Assembly (NCBI GenBank): GCA_041394145.1
Contig: JAWKIW010000003.1
Span: 186,001-250,000, forward strand
From: JAWKIW01 sp041394145
GTDB taxonomy: Bacteria; Actinomycetota; Acidimicrobiia; Acidimicrobiales; Acidimicrobilacustridaceae
Reading direction: 5' to 3'
DNA length: 64,000 nucleotides
The notes under the pieces were generated by a model. That model was not told where the DNA came from. It ran no database searches and saw only the letters and a program-made list of their open reading frames with translations. Below, piece by piece: positions 45,285 through 54,249 of this stretch; within the stretch, counting starts at the first letter, position 1; each line of letters opens with the position of its first letter. The position numbers and the translations under genes are program-made.

Positions 45285-46745
45285 ATGGCCGAGGACGCCG
45301 CTACGACAGGTCCGGACGCCGAGCCGTCGACGTCTGCCGACGGGGCCGCGCCCGCTGCGCCGCCCGCGTCCGGGGGCGACGGAGGTCCGGCCGAGGGCGG
45401 CCCGACCTCCGCCGGCCCGGCCGGCGCGGGGCGCACCACCGCCCGCCGCTGGGCGGTGCGCGGCCTGATGGTCGTCGTCGTGCTGGGTCTGTTCACCTCG
45501 ACGCTGGCGGTCTGGAGCCATCGGGCGCTGTTCAACACCGACGTGTGGGTGGAGAACGCCGACGCGCTGGTCGCCGATCCGGCGGTCACCAGCGCGCTGG
45601 CCGACAAGCTGACCGACCAGATCGTGAACGGCCTGCAGCTGCAGTCCCGGCTCCGCAACCGCCTGCCCCAGGACCAGCAGTTCCTCGCCGTGCCCCTCAC
45701 CGCCGGCATCACCCAGCTCGTCGAGCGGCTCACCACGGAGTTCCTCCAGAGCGAGACGTTCAAGGAGTACTGGTCGAAGGCGAACCGGATCGTGCACGAC
45801 AAGATCGTCGCCTTCCTGCGCGGCGACACGACCCGTCTCCAGCTCGAGGAGGGTGGCGCGGTCGTGCTCGACCTGACGCCGGTGGTGGCGGCCATCTCCG
45901 CCAAGCTGCAGGGCATCGTGCCCGAGTCGGTCCAGCAGGAGGGGATCCAGATCGACAAGCTGGGCATCGACGTCCCGCCGGGCGAGGTCCGCACGCAGCT
46001 CGAGCAGGCCTTCGGCGTGCAGCTGCCCCAGGACTTCGGGCGCTTCACGGTGTTCCAGTCCGACCAGCTCGCGGTGGTGCAGCAGGCCGTCACCCTCTTC
46101 GACCGCCTGGTGGTGCTGCTGCCGCTGCTGACGCTCCTGCTGGCGGTGGTGATGGTCGTCGTCTCGGTGCACCGGCTCCGGACCCTCCTGGCGCTGGGCG
46201 TCGCGCTGGTGGTGTCGATGATCCTCACCAACGCGCTCTTCCAGGCCGTGTCCAACCAGGTCGTCGGCCTCATCACCGGCACCGGTGCCAAGAGCGCGGC
46301 GCTCACGTTGACGGCCAACCTCCTGGCCCAGCTGCGCGGCATCACCAACTGGGTCCTCGTCCTCGGTCTCCTGCTGGCGGTCGGCGCCTTCCTCGCCGGC
46401 GACAGCCGTCCTGCGAAGGCCATCCGCCACCACACCCGGGCCGCGCTCGGCAGGATGGACACCGCCGTGCGCGGCGAGCAGCCGACGGCGCCGTCGCCCG
46501 ACGAGGGCGCGACCGGCCGCGTGCTGGTCTGGGTCACCGACCACGCCACCTTGTTGCGCTACGCGGGCCTCGTCGCGGCCATCGGGTGGCTCGCGCTGGT
46601 GTCGGCCACGTGGACGACCCTGATCGTCGTGCTGGTGCTGCTCGCCCTCTACGAGCTGGCGATCGAGCTGCTGGCCCCGTCGTTCCTCACCACGCGGCCC
46701 CAGCCCGCCGCCGAGTCGGGCGGTGCGCCGACCTCCGGCGGCTGA
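45285..46745 (+). CDS. large membrane protein, unknown function
   Basis: 486 residues. An Ala/Pro/Gly-rich N-terminus (1-50) precedes helix 1 (about 58-80). An extracytoplasmic domain of about 200 residues follows (VWVENADALVADPAV, QLQSRLRNRLPQ). Four or five helices then lie at about 275-300, 305-330, 360-380 and 425-465. ATG 45285 has GGAGAG at 5 nt. The layout resembles actinobacterial membrane proteins without assigned role. Confidence 0.75.
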   Translation: MAEDAATTGPDAEPSTSADGAAPAAPPASGGDGGPAEGGPTSAGPAGAGRTTARRWAVRGLMVVVVLGLFTSTLAVWSHRALFNTDVWVENADALVADPAVTSALADKLTDQIVNGLQLQSRLRNRLPQDQQFLAVPLTAGITQLVERLTTEFLQSETFKEYWSKANRIVHDKIVAFLRGDTTRLQLEEGGAVVLDLTPVVAAISAKLQGIVPESVQQEGIQIDKLGIDVPPGEVRTQLEQAFGVQLPQDFGRFTVFQSDQLAVVQQAVTLFDRLVVLLPLLTLLLAVVMVVVSVHRLRTLLALGVALVVSMILTNALFQAVSNQVVGLITGTGAKSAALTLTANLLAQLRGITNWVLVLGLLLAVGAFLAGDSRPAKAIRHHTRAALGRMDTAVRGEQPTAPSPDEGATGRVLVWVTDHATLLRYAGLVAAIGWLALVSATWTTLIVVLVLLALYELAIELLAPSFLTTRPQPAAESGGAPTSGG

Positions 46746-46829
46746 CCGCGAGCGACGGCGTCCGGCGTGCGCAGGGAGGCGCGTGCGCAGCCGCCGTCCC
46801 GTGCCGCCGGTCCCTCCGCGCCGCTGGCG

Positions 46830-47399
46830 TCAGGCCTGGTCGTCCTCGGTGTCGGCCTCGTAGACGACGTCGGTGATCGACGCCCCCTCGGCGTCGGCGG
46901 TGAGGTCGGTGACCTCGATCTCGTCGATCTCGCCGTCGCCGTCGGCGTCGACCCCGGTGGTCTCGATGGTCTCGATGGTGTCGATGGTGCCGTCGCCGGT
47001 GGTGTCGACCCCGACCGTCTCCTCGACGTCGACGATGTCGGGGATGCCGTCGCCGTCGAGGTCGATCTCGGTCGTGGTGGTGATCGTGACGGCGTCGACG
47101 ATGCCGTCACCATCCCAGTCCACGTAGTCGGTCTCGATGGTGGTCACCACGTCGGGGGTGCCGTCGCCGTCGATGTCGACGGCGGTCGACTCGATCTTCT
47201 CCACGATGTCGGGGATGCCGTCACCGTCGAGGTCGAGGGTGCGGCTGCGGGTGACGGTCACGCCGTCGGGGGTGCCGTCGCCGTCGATGTCGACGGTCTG
47301 GATGGTGAGATCCTCGGCGACCGTCTCGGTGGCGTCGCCGGCGCCCGGGGCGAGGTCGGCGTCGGTGTCGGTGGGCTCGGTGGGGGGCTCGTCGGCCAC
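46830..47399 (-). CDS. cytoplasmic acidic protein with seven DxDGDG calcium-type repeats
   Basis: 189 residues from GTG 47399, which has GAGGAGG 5 nt upstream. After a 40-residue acidic leader come seven repeats of about 19-20 residues, each with a core like DIDGDGTPDGV, DLDGDGIPDIV or DADGDGEIDEI, the calcium-loop pattern of thrombospondin type-3, dockerin or EF-hand repeats. The inter-repeat strands are Val/Ile/Thr-rich. There is no signal peptide or membrane helix, which is unusual because such repeats are normally extracellular. No family recognised. Confidence 0.8.
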   Translation of the reverse strand: MADEPPTEPTDTDADLAPGAGDATETVAEDLTIQTVDIDGDGTPDGVTVTRSRTLDLDGDGIPDIVEKIESTAVDIDGDGTPDVVTTIETDYVDWDGDGIVDAVTITTTTEIDLDGDGIPDIVDVEETVGVDTTGDGTIDTIETIETTGVDADGDGEIDEIEVTDLTADAEGASITDVVYEADTEDDQA

Positions 47400-47562
47400 G
47401 GGGCCTCCTCGGTCGGGGCGGGTCGGCGCCACGGTAGCGGTCGCGGCCGAGGGCGTCGGTCGGGTCGGGGTCGGGGCCGGGTCCTGGGCGAGGTCCCGGT
47501 GGTCGGTCGGGTCGCGTCGCCCGGTCGGGTGCGGCCTCCGGGGTCCCGGGTCGGCGGGGCGG

Positions 47563-49197
47563 TCAGCCGGTGACCTGGGTCCGGGCCCAGCGGTAGTCGG
47601 CCTTGCCCGACGGGCTGCGCTGGACCTTGTCGACGAACACCACGTCCTTCGGCAGCTTGTACCGGGCGATGTGCTTCTCGCACTCGGCGATCAGCTCCTC
47701 GGCGGAGGCGCGCATGTCGTCGCGCAGCTGCACCACGGCCACCACCTCGTTGCCCCAGCGCTCGCTCGGCCGACCGGCGACCACCACGTCGTACACGGCG
47801 GGGTGGTGGGCGAGTGCCTGCTCGACCTCCTCGGCGAAGATCTTCTCGCCGCCGGAGTTGATGGTGACCGAGTCGCGGCCCCGCAGGTCGAGCAGGCCGT
47901 CGGCGGTGTAGGTCGCCCGATCGCCGGGCACCGAGTAGCGCACGCCGTCGATCACGGGGAACGTCTTGGCCGTCTTCGCCTCGTCGCCGAGGTACCCGAG
48001 GGGCACCCGACCCTCCTGGGCGAGCCAGCCCAGCTCGGTGGACCCGGGGGGCAGGACCCGGGTGAGGTCCTCGCTCACGATGCACATGCCCGGGCCGGGG
48101 TTGAACGTCCCGGTCGACGCCTCGGTGCCCGACGCCAGGACCTGGGACGCCTGCTGACCGGTCTCGGACGACCCCAGGCCGTCCATGATGGCCATCGCCG
48201 GGTTGCGCTCGAGGAACGCCGCCTTCACCGGCGCCGAGAGGGCGGCGCCGCCGCTGACGAGCATCATCATCGACGACAGGTCGTAGGTGCGCCGGTCGAG
48301 CTCGTCGAGCAGGGGCCGGGCGAACGCATCGCCGACGATCAGCACGATGTTGGCCCCCTCGCGCTCGACCGTCGTCCACACGTCGGCGGGGTCGAGGTGG
48401 CGGGTCTCGCTCGGCAGGACGATGGTGTGACCGCCCGTGAGGCCGTTGAAGGCCATCCAGTGCGCCGCGCCGTGCATGAAGGGCGGGGCGGGGAGGAACT
48501 TCACCCCTCCGGAGCGAGCCGTCTCGACGATGGTGTCGAGGTCGGGCCACTCCTGGCCGGTCCCGAGGTCGCGACCGCCGAGGGCGGCGGGGAAGATGTC
48601 GGCCTGACGCCACAGCACGCCCTTGGGCATGCCCGTCGTGCCCCCCGTGTAGAGGATGTACAGGTCGTCGGGCGACCACTCGACGTCCGGGCGATCGGCG
48701 TGGACCGACGCCAGGGCGTCCTCGTACCAGACGGCGTCGGGGAGCAGGTCGTTGCCGGACTGGTCGGGCACCTGCAGCAGCACCTGCAGCTGGGGCAGGT
48801 CGGCCCGCACCGCCTCGAGCAGCGGGGCGAAGGCGGAGTGGTACACGAGCGCCCGGGCCCCGCTGTCGGCGAAGAGGTAGCGCAGCTCCTCCTCGACGTA
48901 GCGGTAGTTCACGTTGAACGGCGCCACCCGGGCCTTGTACGCGCCGATCATCCCCTCGAGGTACTCCGGGCAGTTGTGCAGGTACAGGCCGAGGTGGGGC
49001 TGACCGGACTCCCAGCCCCGCAGGTCGCTCCGCTCGCGCTCGACGGTCAGGCCGCGGCCGAGCAGGTAGTTGGCCAGCCGCCGGGTCCGCTCGGTGAGCT
49101 TGGCGTAGCTGATCCGGCGATCGCCGTGGACGATCGCCTCGCGGTCGGGGACGGCGGCGGCGACGGCCTCGTTGACGGCGGCGAGGTTGAACTCCAT
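47563..49197 (-). CDS. acyl-CoA synthetase (FadD-like)
   Basis: 544 residues, a complete AMP-forming ligase. ILYTGGTTGMPKGVLW is the P-loop (about 180-195); LGSSETGQ is the adenine motif; YTADGLLDLRGRDSVTINSGGEKIF holds the hinge, and the catalytic Lys lies near the end in QRSPSGKADYRW. N-terminal blocks resemble actinobacterial fatty-acid or steroid-side-chain acyl-CoA ligases. The substrate is unknown. ATG 49197 follows GGGGGAAG at 4 nt. Confidence 0.9.
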   Translation of the reverse strand: MEFNLAAVNEAVAAAVPDREAIVHGDRRISYAKLTERTRRLANYLLGRGLTVERERSDLRGWESGQPHLGLYLHNCPEYLEGMIGAYKARVAPFNVNYRYVEEELRYLFADSGARALVYHSAFAPLLEAVRADLPQLQVLLQVPDQSGNDLLPDAVWYEDALASVHADRPDVEWSPDDLYILYTGGTTGMPKGVLWRQADIFPAALGGRDLGTGQEWPDLDTIVETARSGGVKFLPAPPFMHGAAHWMAFNGLTGGHTIVLPSETRHLDPADVWTTVEREGANIVLIVGDAFARPLLDELDRRTYDLSSMMMLVSGGAALSAPVKAAFLERNPAMAIMDGLGSSETGQQASQVLASGTEASTGTFNPGPGMCIVSEDLTRVLPPGSTELGWLAQEGRVPLGYLGDEAKTAKTFPVIDGVRYSVPGDRATYTADGLLDLRGRDSVTINSGGEKIFAEEVEQALAHHPAVYDVVVAGRPSERWGNEVVAVVQLRDDMRASAEELIAECEKHIARYKLPKDVVFVDKVQRSPSGKADYRWARTQVTG

Positions 49198-49345
49198 GGC
49201 TTCCCCCTGCGTGGATCCCCTGCCCGGGCTCGGGCGTCGACCCCGGCGGTCGCCGATCGTACGGGGGGCCGGGTCCGGTCGAGAAACCGTACCGAAGGTC
49301 GATGCCGGAAGATCTCTTCGGATCTACCGGAGTTCCGGAGAGGCC

Positions 49346-49606
49346 TCAGACCCCGCCGGGGAAGCCGGGGCGCGCGCCCAGGCGGGCGATCCGGCGCACG
49401 TCGACCGACGTCGAGAACAGGAACCACAGGGCGAGCACGAAGCCGACCAGCGGCAGGAGGAACGCCAGGAGCAGCAGCCCCAGCCACAGGAGCCGGGAGT
49501 GATCGGACTCCGTCCACGCCCACGCCGGCAGGCGGAGCCAGGTGATCACCGCCCAGATCTTCACCACCGCGAAGACCACCTCCAGCACCGCGTACGCCGT
49601 CCACAT
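49346..49606 (-). CDS. small two-helix membrane protein
   Basis: 86 residues with helices at about 5-25 and 40-68 and a short basic tail. The end of helix 2 (LVGFVLALWFLF) and SVDVRRIARLG recall PLDc_N-type membrane anchors, but the match is loose. ATG 49606 has GGGAGG 8 nt upstream, supporting a real gene. It follows the secreted hydrolase gene in the same direction, 108 bases downstream of its stop. Confidence 0.6.
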   Translation of the reverse strand: MWTAYAVLEVVFAVVKIWAVITWLRLPAWAWTESDHSRLLWLGLLLLAFLLPLVGFVLALWFLFSTSVDVRRIARLGARPGFPGGV

Positions 49607-49713
49607 GTCGCCTGCCTCCCAGGTGCCGCCGGCGGACCGTGGCCGGCGCGGACGAGCCAGCATCGCACGCGGGGCGCGACCGCCGACGACCACCGAAGCC
49701 GCAGCGCGCGTGG

Positions 49714-51261
49714 CTACGAGCGACAGGTCGTGCCGTCGGGTGGGACGGCGAGCTCGGTGAGGTAGTCGACGACTGCGTCCCGCACGCAGCGGCTCTGGTT
49801 GAAGCTGGTGTGGCCCTCGCCGGCGTAGGTGAGCAGGTGCCCGTCGGCGAGCCCGGCGGCGACCCGCACGGCGTTGTCGTAGGGCGTCGCCGCGTCGCCG
49901 GTGTTGCCGACGACGAGTATCGGCGGCGCCGCCTCCGCCCGCACGAGCGAGCGCGGCGACCCGCCGGGCACCGGCCAGGAGGCGCAGGGCAGCAGCTCGT
50001 TGGCCGCCGCCGCGCCGACCAGCGCCGAGCGCTGCTCGAGGCGGGCGGCGAGGTCCCGGAAGCCGTCCAGGTCGGGGTGGGGCCCGTCGGTGCAGAAGAC
50101 CCCGAGGTAGGCGCCGAGGGAGCCGCTCGAGGTGTAGGCGGATGCCAAGGTGGCCAGCCCGGTGCCGGACGCCTGGTCGGCCTGGGCGAGTGCGGACAGC
50201 AGCCGGGGACCGTACGAGGGCACGTACGAGGAGGAGATGGCCGCCAGGGCCAGCTCGCTCGGCCCGACCGAACCGGCGCCTCCGGCGGGCAGCGGGTCGC
50301 GCTCGACCCGGGCGGCGACCCGGTCGTAGGTCCCACGGGGATCCGTCAGCGGGCACGACGCCGACGCCTCGCAGTCGTCGAAGATCCGGTCGAGCGACCG
50401 CTGGATGCCGTCGGTCTGGCCGGCGAGCAGCTCGGCGAGATCCTGGGACGGGTCCACGACGCCGTCGAGCACCATCGCCCGGACGCGGTCGCCGAAGCGC
50501 TCGGCGTACCGCTGGCCGATGTCGGTGCCGTAGGAGAAGCCGAGGTACGACAGCTGCTCCTCGCCGAGGGCCTGGCGGATCAGGTCGAGGTCGCGAGCCG
50601 TGTCGGCGGTGGTGAGGTGGGCGAGGAGGTCGCCGGCGCTCGCCGCGCAGGCGTCGGCCACGGCCGCGGCGGCGTCGTCGAGCTGGGCCTGCTCGGCGGC
50701 GGAGTCCGGATCGGAGTCCACGTGGCGGAACCGGTCGGCGGTGGGCCCGTCGCAGCCGAGCGGGCTGCTGGCCCCGACGCCGCGGGGGTCCCACGAGACG
50801 AGGTCGAAGCGTCGGCCCAGGTCGGCGGCCGAGAAGCCGCGCAGGAACTCGATGCCCGACGCGCCCGGCCCGCCGGGGTTGAGCACCAATGGGCCGATGC
50901 GCTGCTCGGGCTCGGTGGCCGGCTTGCGGGCGAGCGCCAGCTCGACGGTGCGCCCGTCGTCGGGACGATCGTGGTCGAGCGGCACGAGGAGGGTGGCGCA
51001 CTCGACCCCGCTGCCGCACGGGCGCCACGACACGGGCTCGACGGTGACCGCCGGCCCCGACGCCGGCACGGTGGCGTCCGTCGCCGTTCCGCCTGGCGCC
51101 GCGGCGCCCGACCCGTCGGTGGGACCTCCATCGCCGACCGGGCCCGACGGCGCAGTGGAGGTACTCGACGGCGGGGAGCCGGCCGGGGTGGCCGGGCTGG
51201 CGCAGGCCGCCGCCACGAGCACCCCGACCAGCATGCCGGCGAGGCGGAGGCGGCGTCGCAT
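49714..51261 (-). CDS. secreted alpha/beta-hydrolase lipoprotein (TAP/tripeptidyl aminopeptidase-like)
   Basis: 515 residues. Lipobox LVAAAC (Cys20), a Ser/Thr/Gly-rich linker to about residue 70, then the hydrolase. VLNPGGPGASG is the oxyanion segment, GFSYGTDIG the nucleophile elbow, VGNTGDAATP the acid region and GEGHTSFNQ the His. This matches the Streptomyces TAP-like peptidases and related esterases. ATG 51261 lies 8 nt after TACGAT (minus strand). It is divergent from the LLM oxidoreductase gene. Confidence 0.88.
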   Translation of the reverse strand: MRRRLRLAGMLVGVLVAAACASPATPAGSPPSSTSTAPSGPVGDGGPTDGSGAAAPGGTATDATVPASGPAVTVEPVSWRPCGSGVECATLLVPLDHDRPDDGRTVELALARKPATEPEQRIGPLVLNPGGPGASGIEFLRGFSAADLGRRFDLVSWDPRGVGASSPLGCDGPTADRFRHVDSDPDSAAEQAQLDDAAAAVADACAASAGDLLAHLTTADTARDLDLIRQALGEEQLSYLGFSYGTDIGQRYAERFGDRVRAMVLDGVVDPSQDLAELLAGQTDGIQRSLDRIFDDCEASASCPLTDPRGTYDRVAARVERDPLPAGGAGSVGPSELALAAISSSYVPSYGPRLLSALAQADQASGTGLATLASAYTSSGSLGAYLGVFCTDGPHPDLDGFRDLAARLEQRSALVGAAAANELLPCASWPVPGGSPRSLVRAEAAPPILVVGNTGDAATPYDNAVRVAAGLADGHLLTYAGEGHTSFNQSRCVRDAVVDYLTELAVPPDGTTCRS

Positions 51262-51269
51262 GGCGGGCG

Positions 51270-51275
51270 ATCGTA
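51270..51275 (-). promoter_or_regulatory. -10 hexamer, secreted alpha/beta-hydrolase
   Basis: TACGAT, 8 nt before ATG 51261. Confidence 0.5.
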
Positions 51276-51408
51276 CGGGGCGCGCCGGACCGGGCCGCGT
51301 CGGCCCGGCGTGACCCGTGCGGCGGCGCCGGCAGTCGCCGGCGTGACCTCGGGCGGCGGGGTCGTGGAGATCCCCGCCCGCCGGGCGGCGCCAGCCGCCG
51401 TGGACCCG

Positions 51409-51414
51409 TACGAT
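51409..51414 (+). promoter_or_regulatory. -10 hexamer, LLM oxidoreductase
   Basis: TACGAT, 7 nt before ATG 51422. Confidence 0.5.
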
Positions 51415-51421
51415 CGCCGCC

Positions 51422-52438
51422 ATGATCTTCGGGACGTTCGTGCCACAGGGCTGGAAGATGGAGCTGGCCGGGATCGACGATGCGCAGGCCAAGTGGGCCA
51501 AGGCGGTCGAGGTCGCCGTGCTGGCCGAGGAGCTCGGCTACGACTCGCTGTGGGTCTACGACCACTTCCACAACGTCCCGGTGCCCGCCCACGAGGCCAT
51601 GTTCGAGTGCTGGACCACCCTGGCGGCCATCTCCCAGCGCACCAGCCGCATCCGCCTCGGCCAGATGGTCGGCTGCGCCCTGTACCGGAACCCGGGCCTG
51701 TTGGCCAAGATCACCTCGAACCTCGACGTGATGAGCGGTGGCCGCCTCGACTGGGGCATCGGGGCCGGGTGGTACGAGCACGAGTACCGCGCCTACGGCT
51801 ACGGCGACGAGTTCTGGACCGGTCGCGACGAGGAGTGGGCCGCGACCGACGTCGACCCCGAGGGCCGCCTGCCGTCGGCGCGCGACCGCATCCGCATGCT
51901 GCGAGAGACCGTCGAGATCGTCACCGCGCTGTGGTCCGAGCCCGATGTCGACTACCAGGGCGAGTTCTTCACCCTGCGGGGCGCGCAGTGCGACCCGAAG
52001 CCGCTGCAGCAGCCGCGGCCGCCGATCTGGATCGGCGGTGGCGGCGAGCAGCTCACGCTGCGCGTGGTCGCCCGCTACGCCGACCGCGCGAACTTCGGCG
52101 GCAAGCCCCACGAGTTCGCCCACAAGTGCGAGGTGCTGAAGGGCCACTGCCGGGCCGTGGGGCGCGACTACGACGAGATCACCAAGACCTGGTCGCCCGA
52201 GGTGTTCATCCGCGAGGACGAGCAGGACATCGTCGACGGCGGCACCCGTTCGTTCTGGGGCGAGCCGTTCGAGTCGTGGCGCGAGGGCAACCTCGTCGGC
52301 ACGCCCGAGCAGGTGGTGGAGAAGCTGCGGGCCTACGCCGAGCTCGGCTGCGGCGGCGTCGTGCCGTGGTGCTCGGACTACCCCGAGACCGAGACGCTGC
52401 GGCTCCTCGCCGAGCGGGTCATGCCCGCCTTCCGCTGA
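51422..52438 (+). CDS. F420-type LLM-class oxidoreductase (TIGR03560-like)
   Basis: 338 residues of the luciferase-like TIM barrel. LAEELGYDSLWVYDHFHN, LDVMSGGRLDWGIGAGWYEHEY and PPIWIGGGGEQLTLRVVARYAD are family motifs, and the last resembles F420 members. The substrate is unknown. ATG 51422 follows TACGAT by 7 nt. It is convergent with the MaoC gene, with one base between the stops. Confidence 0.9.
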   Translation: MIFGTFVPQGWKMELAGIDDAQAKWAKAVEVAVLAEELGYDSLWVYDHFHNVPVPAHEAMFECWTTLAAISQRTSRIRLGQMVGCALYRNPGLLAKITSNLDVMSGGRLDWGIGAGWYEHEYRAYGYGDEFWTGRDEEWAATDVDPEGRLPSARDRIRMLRETVEIVTALWSEPDVDYQGEFFTLRGAQCDPKPLQQPRPPIWIGGGGEQLTLRVVARYADRANFGGKPHEFAHKCEVLKGHCRAVGRDYDEITKTWSPEVFIREDEQDIVDGGTRSFWGEPFESWREGNLVGTPEQVVEKLRAYAELGCGGVVPWCSDYPETETLRLLAERVMPAFR

Positions 52439-52439
52439 G

Positions 52440-52901
52440 CTACTCGGCGTAGCGGAAGATGATCTCGGCGACGCAGGAGGGCTTCGGCGCGCCCTCCACC
52501 TCGAAGGTGAAGGTCATCTGCACCTGGGCCCACCCGCCGCCGAGGTCCTCGACGGCGTCGAGCTGGGCGCCGAGGCGCAGCCTCGCGCCGACCGGCACCG
52601 GTGAGGGGAACCGCACCTTCCCGCAGCCGTAGTTCACGCCCATCTGCACGCCCTCGACCCGCAGGATCTGCGGCATGAGCATCGGTCCGAGCGACAGCGT
52701 CAGGTAGCCGTGGGCGATCGGGCCACCGAACGGGCTCTCCTTGGCCGCCCGCTCGGGGTCGACGTGGATCCACTGGTGGTCGCCGGTCGCGTCGGCGAAC
52801 AGGTTGACCTGCTCCTGGGTGATCTCGACGTAGTCGGAGTAGCCCAGGTGCTGGCCGACCAGCTCCTTGAGCCCGTTGATGCCCTGCACGGTGGTGGTCA
52901 T
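52440..52901 (-). CDS. MaoC-family (R)-hydratase-like hot-dog protein
   Basis: 153 residues. FADATGDHQWIHVDPERA is the hydratase-2 motif with the catalytic Asp and His, followed by SPFGGPIAHGYLTLSL, the second signature. The fold is a single hot dog, probably dimeric. Such enzymes hydrate enoyl-CoA or enoyl-ACP. The start ATG 52901 has no classical ribosome-binding site. Confidence 0.9.
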   Translation of the reverse strand: MTTTVQGINGLKELVGQHLGYSDYVEITQEQVNLFADATGDHQWIHVDPERAAKESPFGGPIAHGYLTLSLGPMLMPQILRVEGVQMGVNYGCGKVRFPSPVPVGARLRLGAQLDAVEDLGGGWAQVQMTFTFEVEGAPKPSCVAEIIFRYAE

Positions 52902-52972
52902 GGCCCCAGCATGCAACGGCGGCGCCGGCCCGCGGAAACCGGCGCGGCCGGGTGGCGGGGGAGCTGGGACCG

Positions 52973-53338
52973 TCAGGAGAACCAGATGCGGGCGTAGTCG
53001 CGGCTCTGCGGGTGGACCAGCAGGGCGAACAGGGCGACGGGGAAGACCAGGCCGATCAGGAAGGCCAGGTTGAAGATGACCCCGAGGCCACCGATGAGGG
53101 CCAGCAGCGCCGGCACCAGGCTGAGGCCGGCGACGACGACCGCGCCCCAGTAGGCGATCTTGCGCTCGTTGGCGATGCCGTAGGCGCACAGCGCCTCGAG
53201 CACGGCGAGGCCGAGCTGGATGATCGAGCCGCCGAGGAGGCCGTACAGCGCGCCCAGCGCGGCCCCGAAGTACAGCAGGAAGGTGGCCATGTAGAGCGTC
53301 TGGGGCTGCGACGGGTTGGTCCACCGGCGGGTCTCCAT
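52973..53338 (-). CDS. small multi-helix membrane protein
   Basis: 121 residues with four hydrophobic segments: about 17-38, 40-54, 62-85 and 88-108. It begins METRRWTNPSQPQTLYMA, where SQPQTLYMA is a conserved-looking cytoplasmic lead-in. No catalytic residues are visible and I do not recognise a family. It is divergent from the nucleotidyltransferase gene, with starts 20 bases apart. Confidence 0.65.
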   Translation of the reverse strand: METRRWTNPSQPQTLYMATFLLYFGAALGALYGLLGGSIIQLGLAVLEALCAYGIANERKIAYWGAVVVAGLSLVPALLALIGGLGVIFNLAFLIGLVFPVALFALLVHPQSRDYARIWFS

Positions 53339-53357
53339 GGGTGACAGTCTGGCACCG

Positions 53358-54239
53358 ATGTCCCCCGATGCCACGGCGGAGCCCCCGGTGCCCTCGCCGC
53401 CCTCCGGCGGCGCCCTCGCCGCGGTCGTCCTCGCCGCCGGCGCCGGGACCCGCCTGCGGCCCCTCACCCGCCTGCGTCCGAAGCCGCTGTGCCCGGTGGG
53501 TGGGGTGCCGTTGCTCGACCGGGCCCTCGACCGGGTGGGTGCCCTCACCCCCGCCGTCGCCGTCAACGCCCATCACCTGCGCTACCAGATCGAGGACCAC
53601 CTCGCCGTCCACCGACCCGACGTGCAGGTCTCGGTCGAGGAGCCCGAGGTGCTCGGCACCGCCGGTGCCCTCGGGCAGCTGCGGTGGTGGATCGACGGCC
53701 GGGCCGTCGTCGTGGTGAACGCCGACACGTGGACGACCGCCGACCTCACGCCGCTCGTCGAGGGCTGGGACGGTGAGCGGGTGCGGGTCCTGGTGCACGG
53801 CGACGGCCGGTTCGGGCCCCGGGCCGACGTCGTGGCCTCGCTGCTGCCGTGGTCCGAGGTCCACGCGCTCGCGGCCGAGCCGTCCGGGCTCTACGAGCGG
53901 TGCTGGGCCCCGGCGTCGGCCGCCGGGCGGCTGGAGCCGGTGGCCGCCGGGGGGGTGTTCTTCGACTGCGGCACGCCGGCGTCGTACCTCGCCGCCAACC
54001 TGCACGCGGTGGACCTCGCCGCGGGCGGCGGAGGCGCCGGGGTCGGAGGTCCGGACTCGATCGTCGCCGCCGACGCCGTCATCTCCGGGACCGTCGCCCA
54101 CGCCGTCGTCGGGACCGGGGCGATGGTCGCCGGCTCGGTCGTCGAGTCCGTGGTGTGGGACGGGGCCACGGTGGCGGCGGGCGAGCACCTCCGGCGGGCG
54201 ATCCGCGCCGACCGCGGGCTGACGCTGCTCGTGCGCTGA
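53358..54239 (+). CDS. sugar-1-phosphate nucleotidyltransferase-like protein
   Basis: 293 residues. VVLAAGAGTRLRPLTRLRPKPL is the nucleotide-binding signature, GVPLLDRALDRV follows, and VVVNADTWTTADL holds the Asp that binds metal. The C-terminal 60 residues contain hexapeptide-like turns (IVAADAVISGTVAHAVVG), suggesting a short left-handed beta helix as in mannose-1-phosphate guanylyltransferases. The sugar cannot be told. ATG 53337 is an alternative start. Confidence 0.82.
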   Translation: MSPDATAEPPVPSPPSGGALAAVVLAAGAGTRLRPLTRLRPKPLCPVGGVPLLDRALDRVGALTPAVAVNAHHLRYQIEDHLAVHRPDVQVSVEEPEVLGTAGALGQLRWWIDGRAVVVVNADTWTTADLTPLVEGWDGERVRVLVHGDGRFGPRADVVASLLPWSEVHALAAEPSGLYERCWAPASAAGRLEPVAAGGVFFDCGTPASYLAANLHAVDLAAGGGGAGVGGPDSIVAADAVISGTVAHAVVGTGAMVAGSVVESVVWDGATVAAGEHLRRAIRADRGLTLLVR

Positions 54240-54249
54240 CCGGGTCGCC

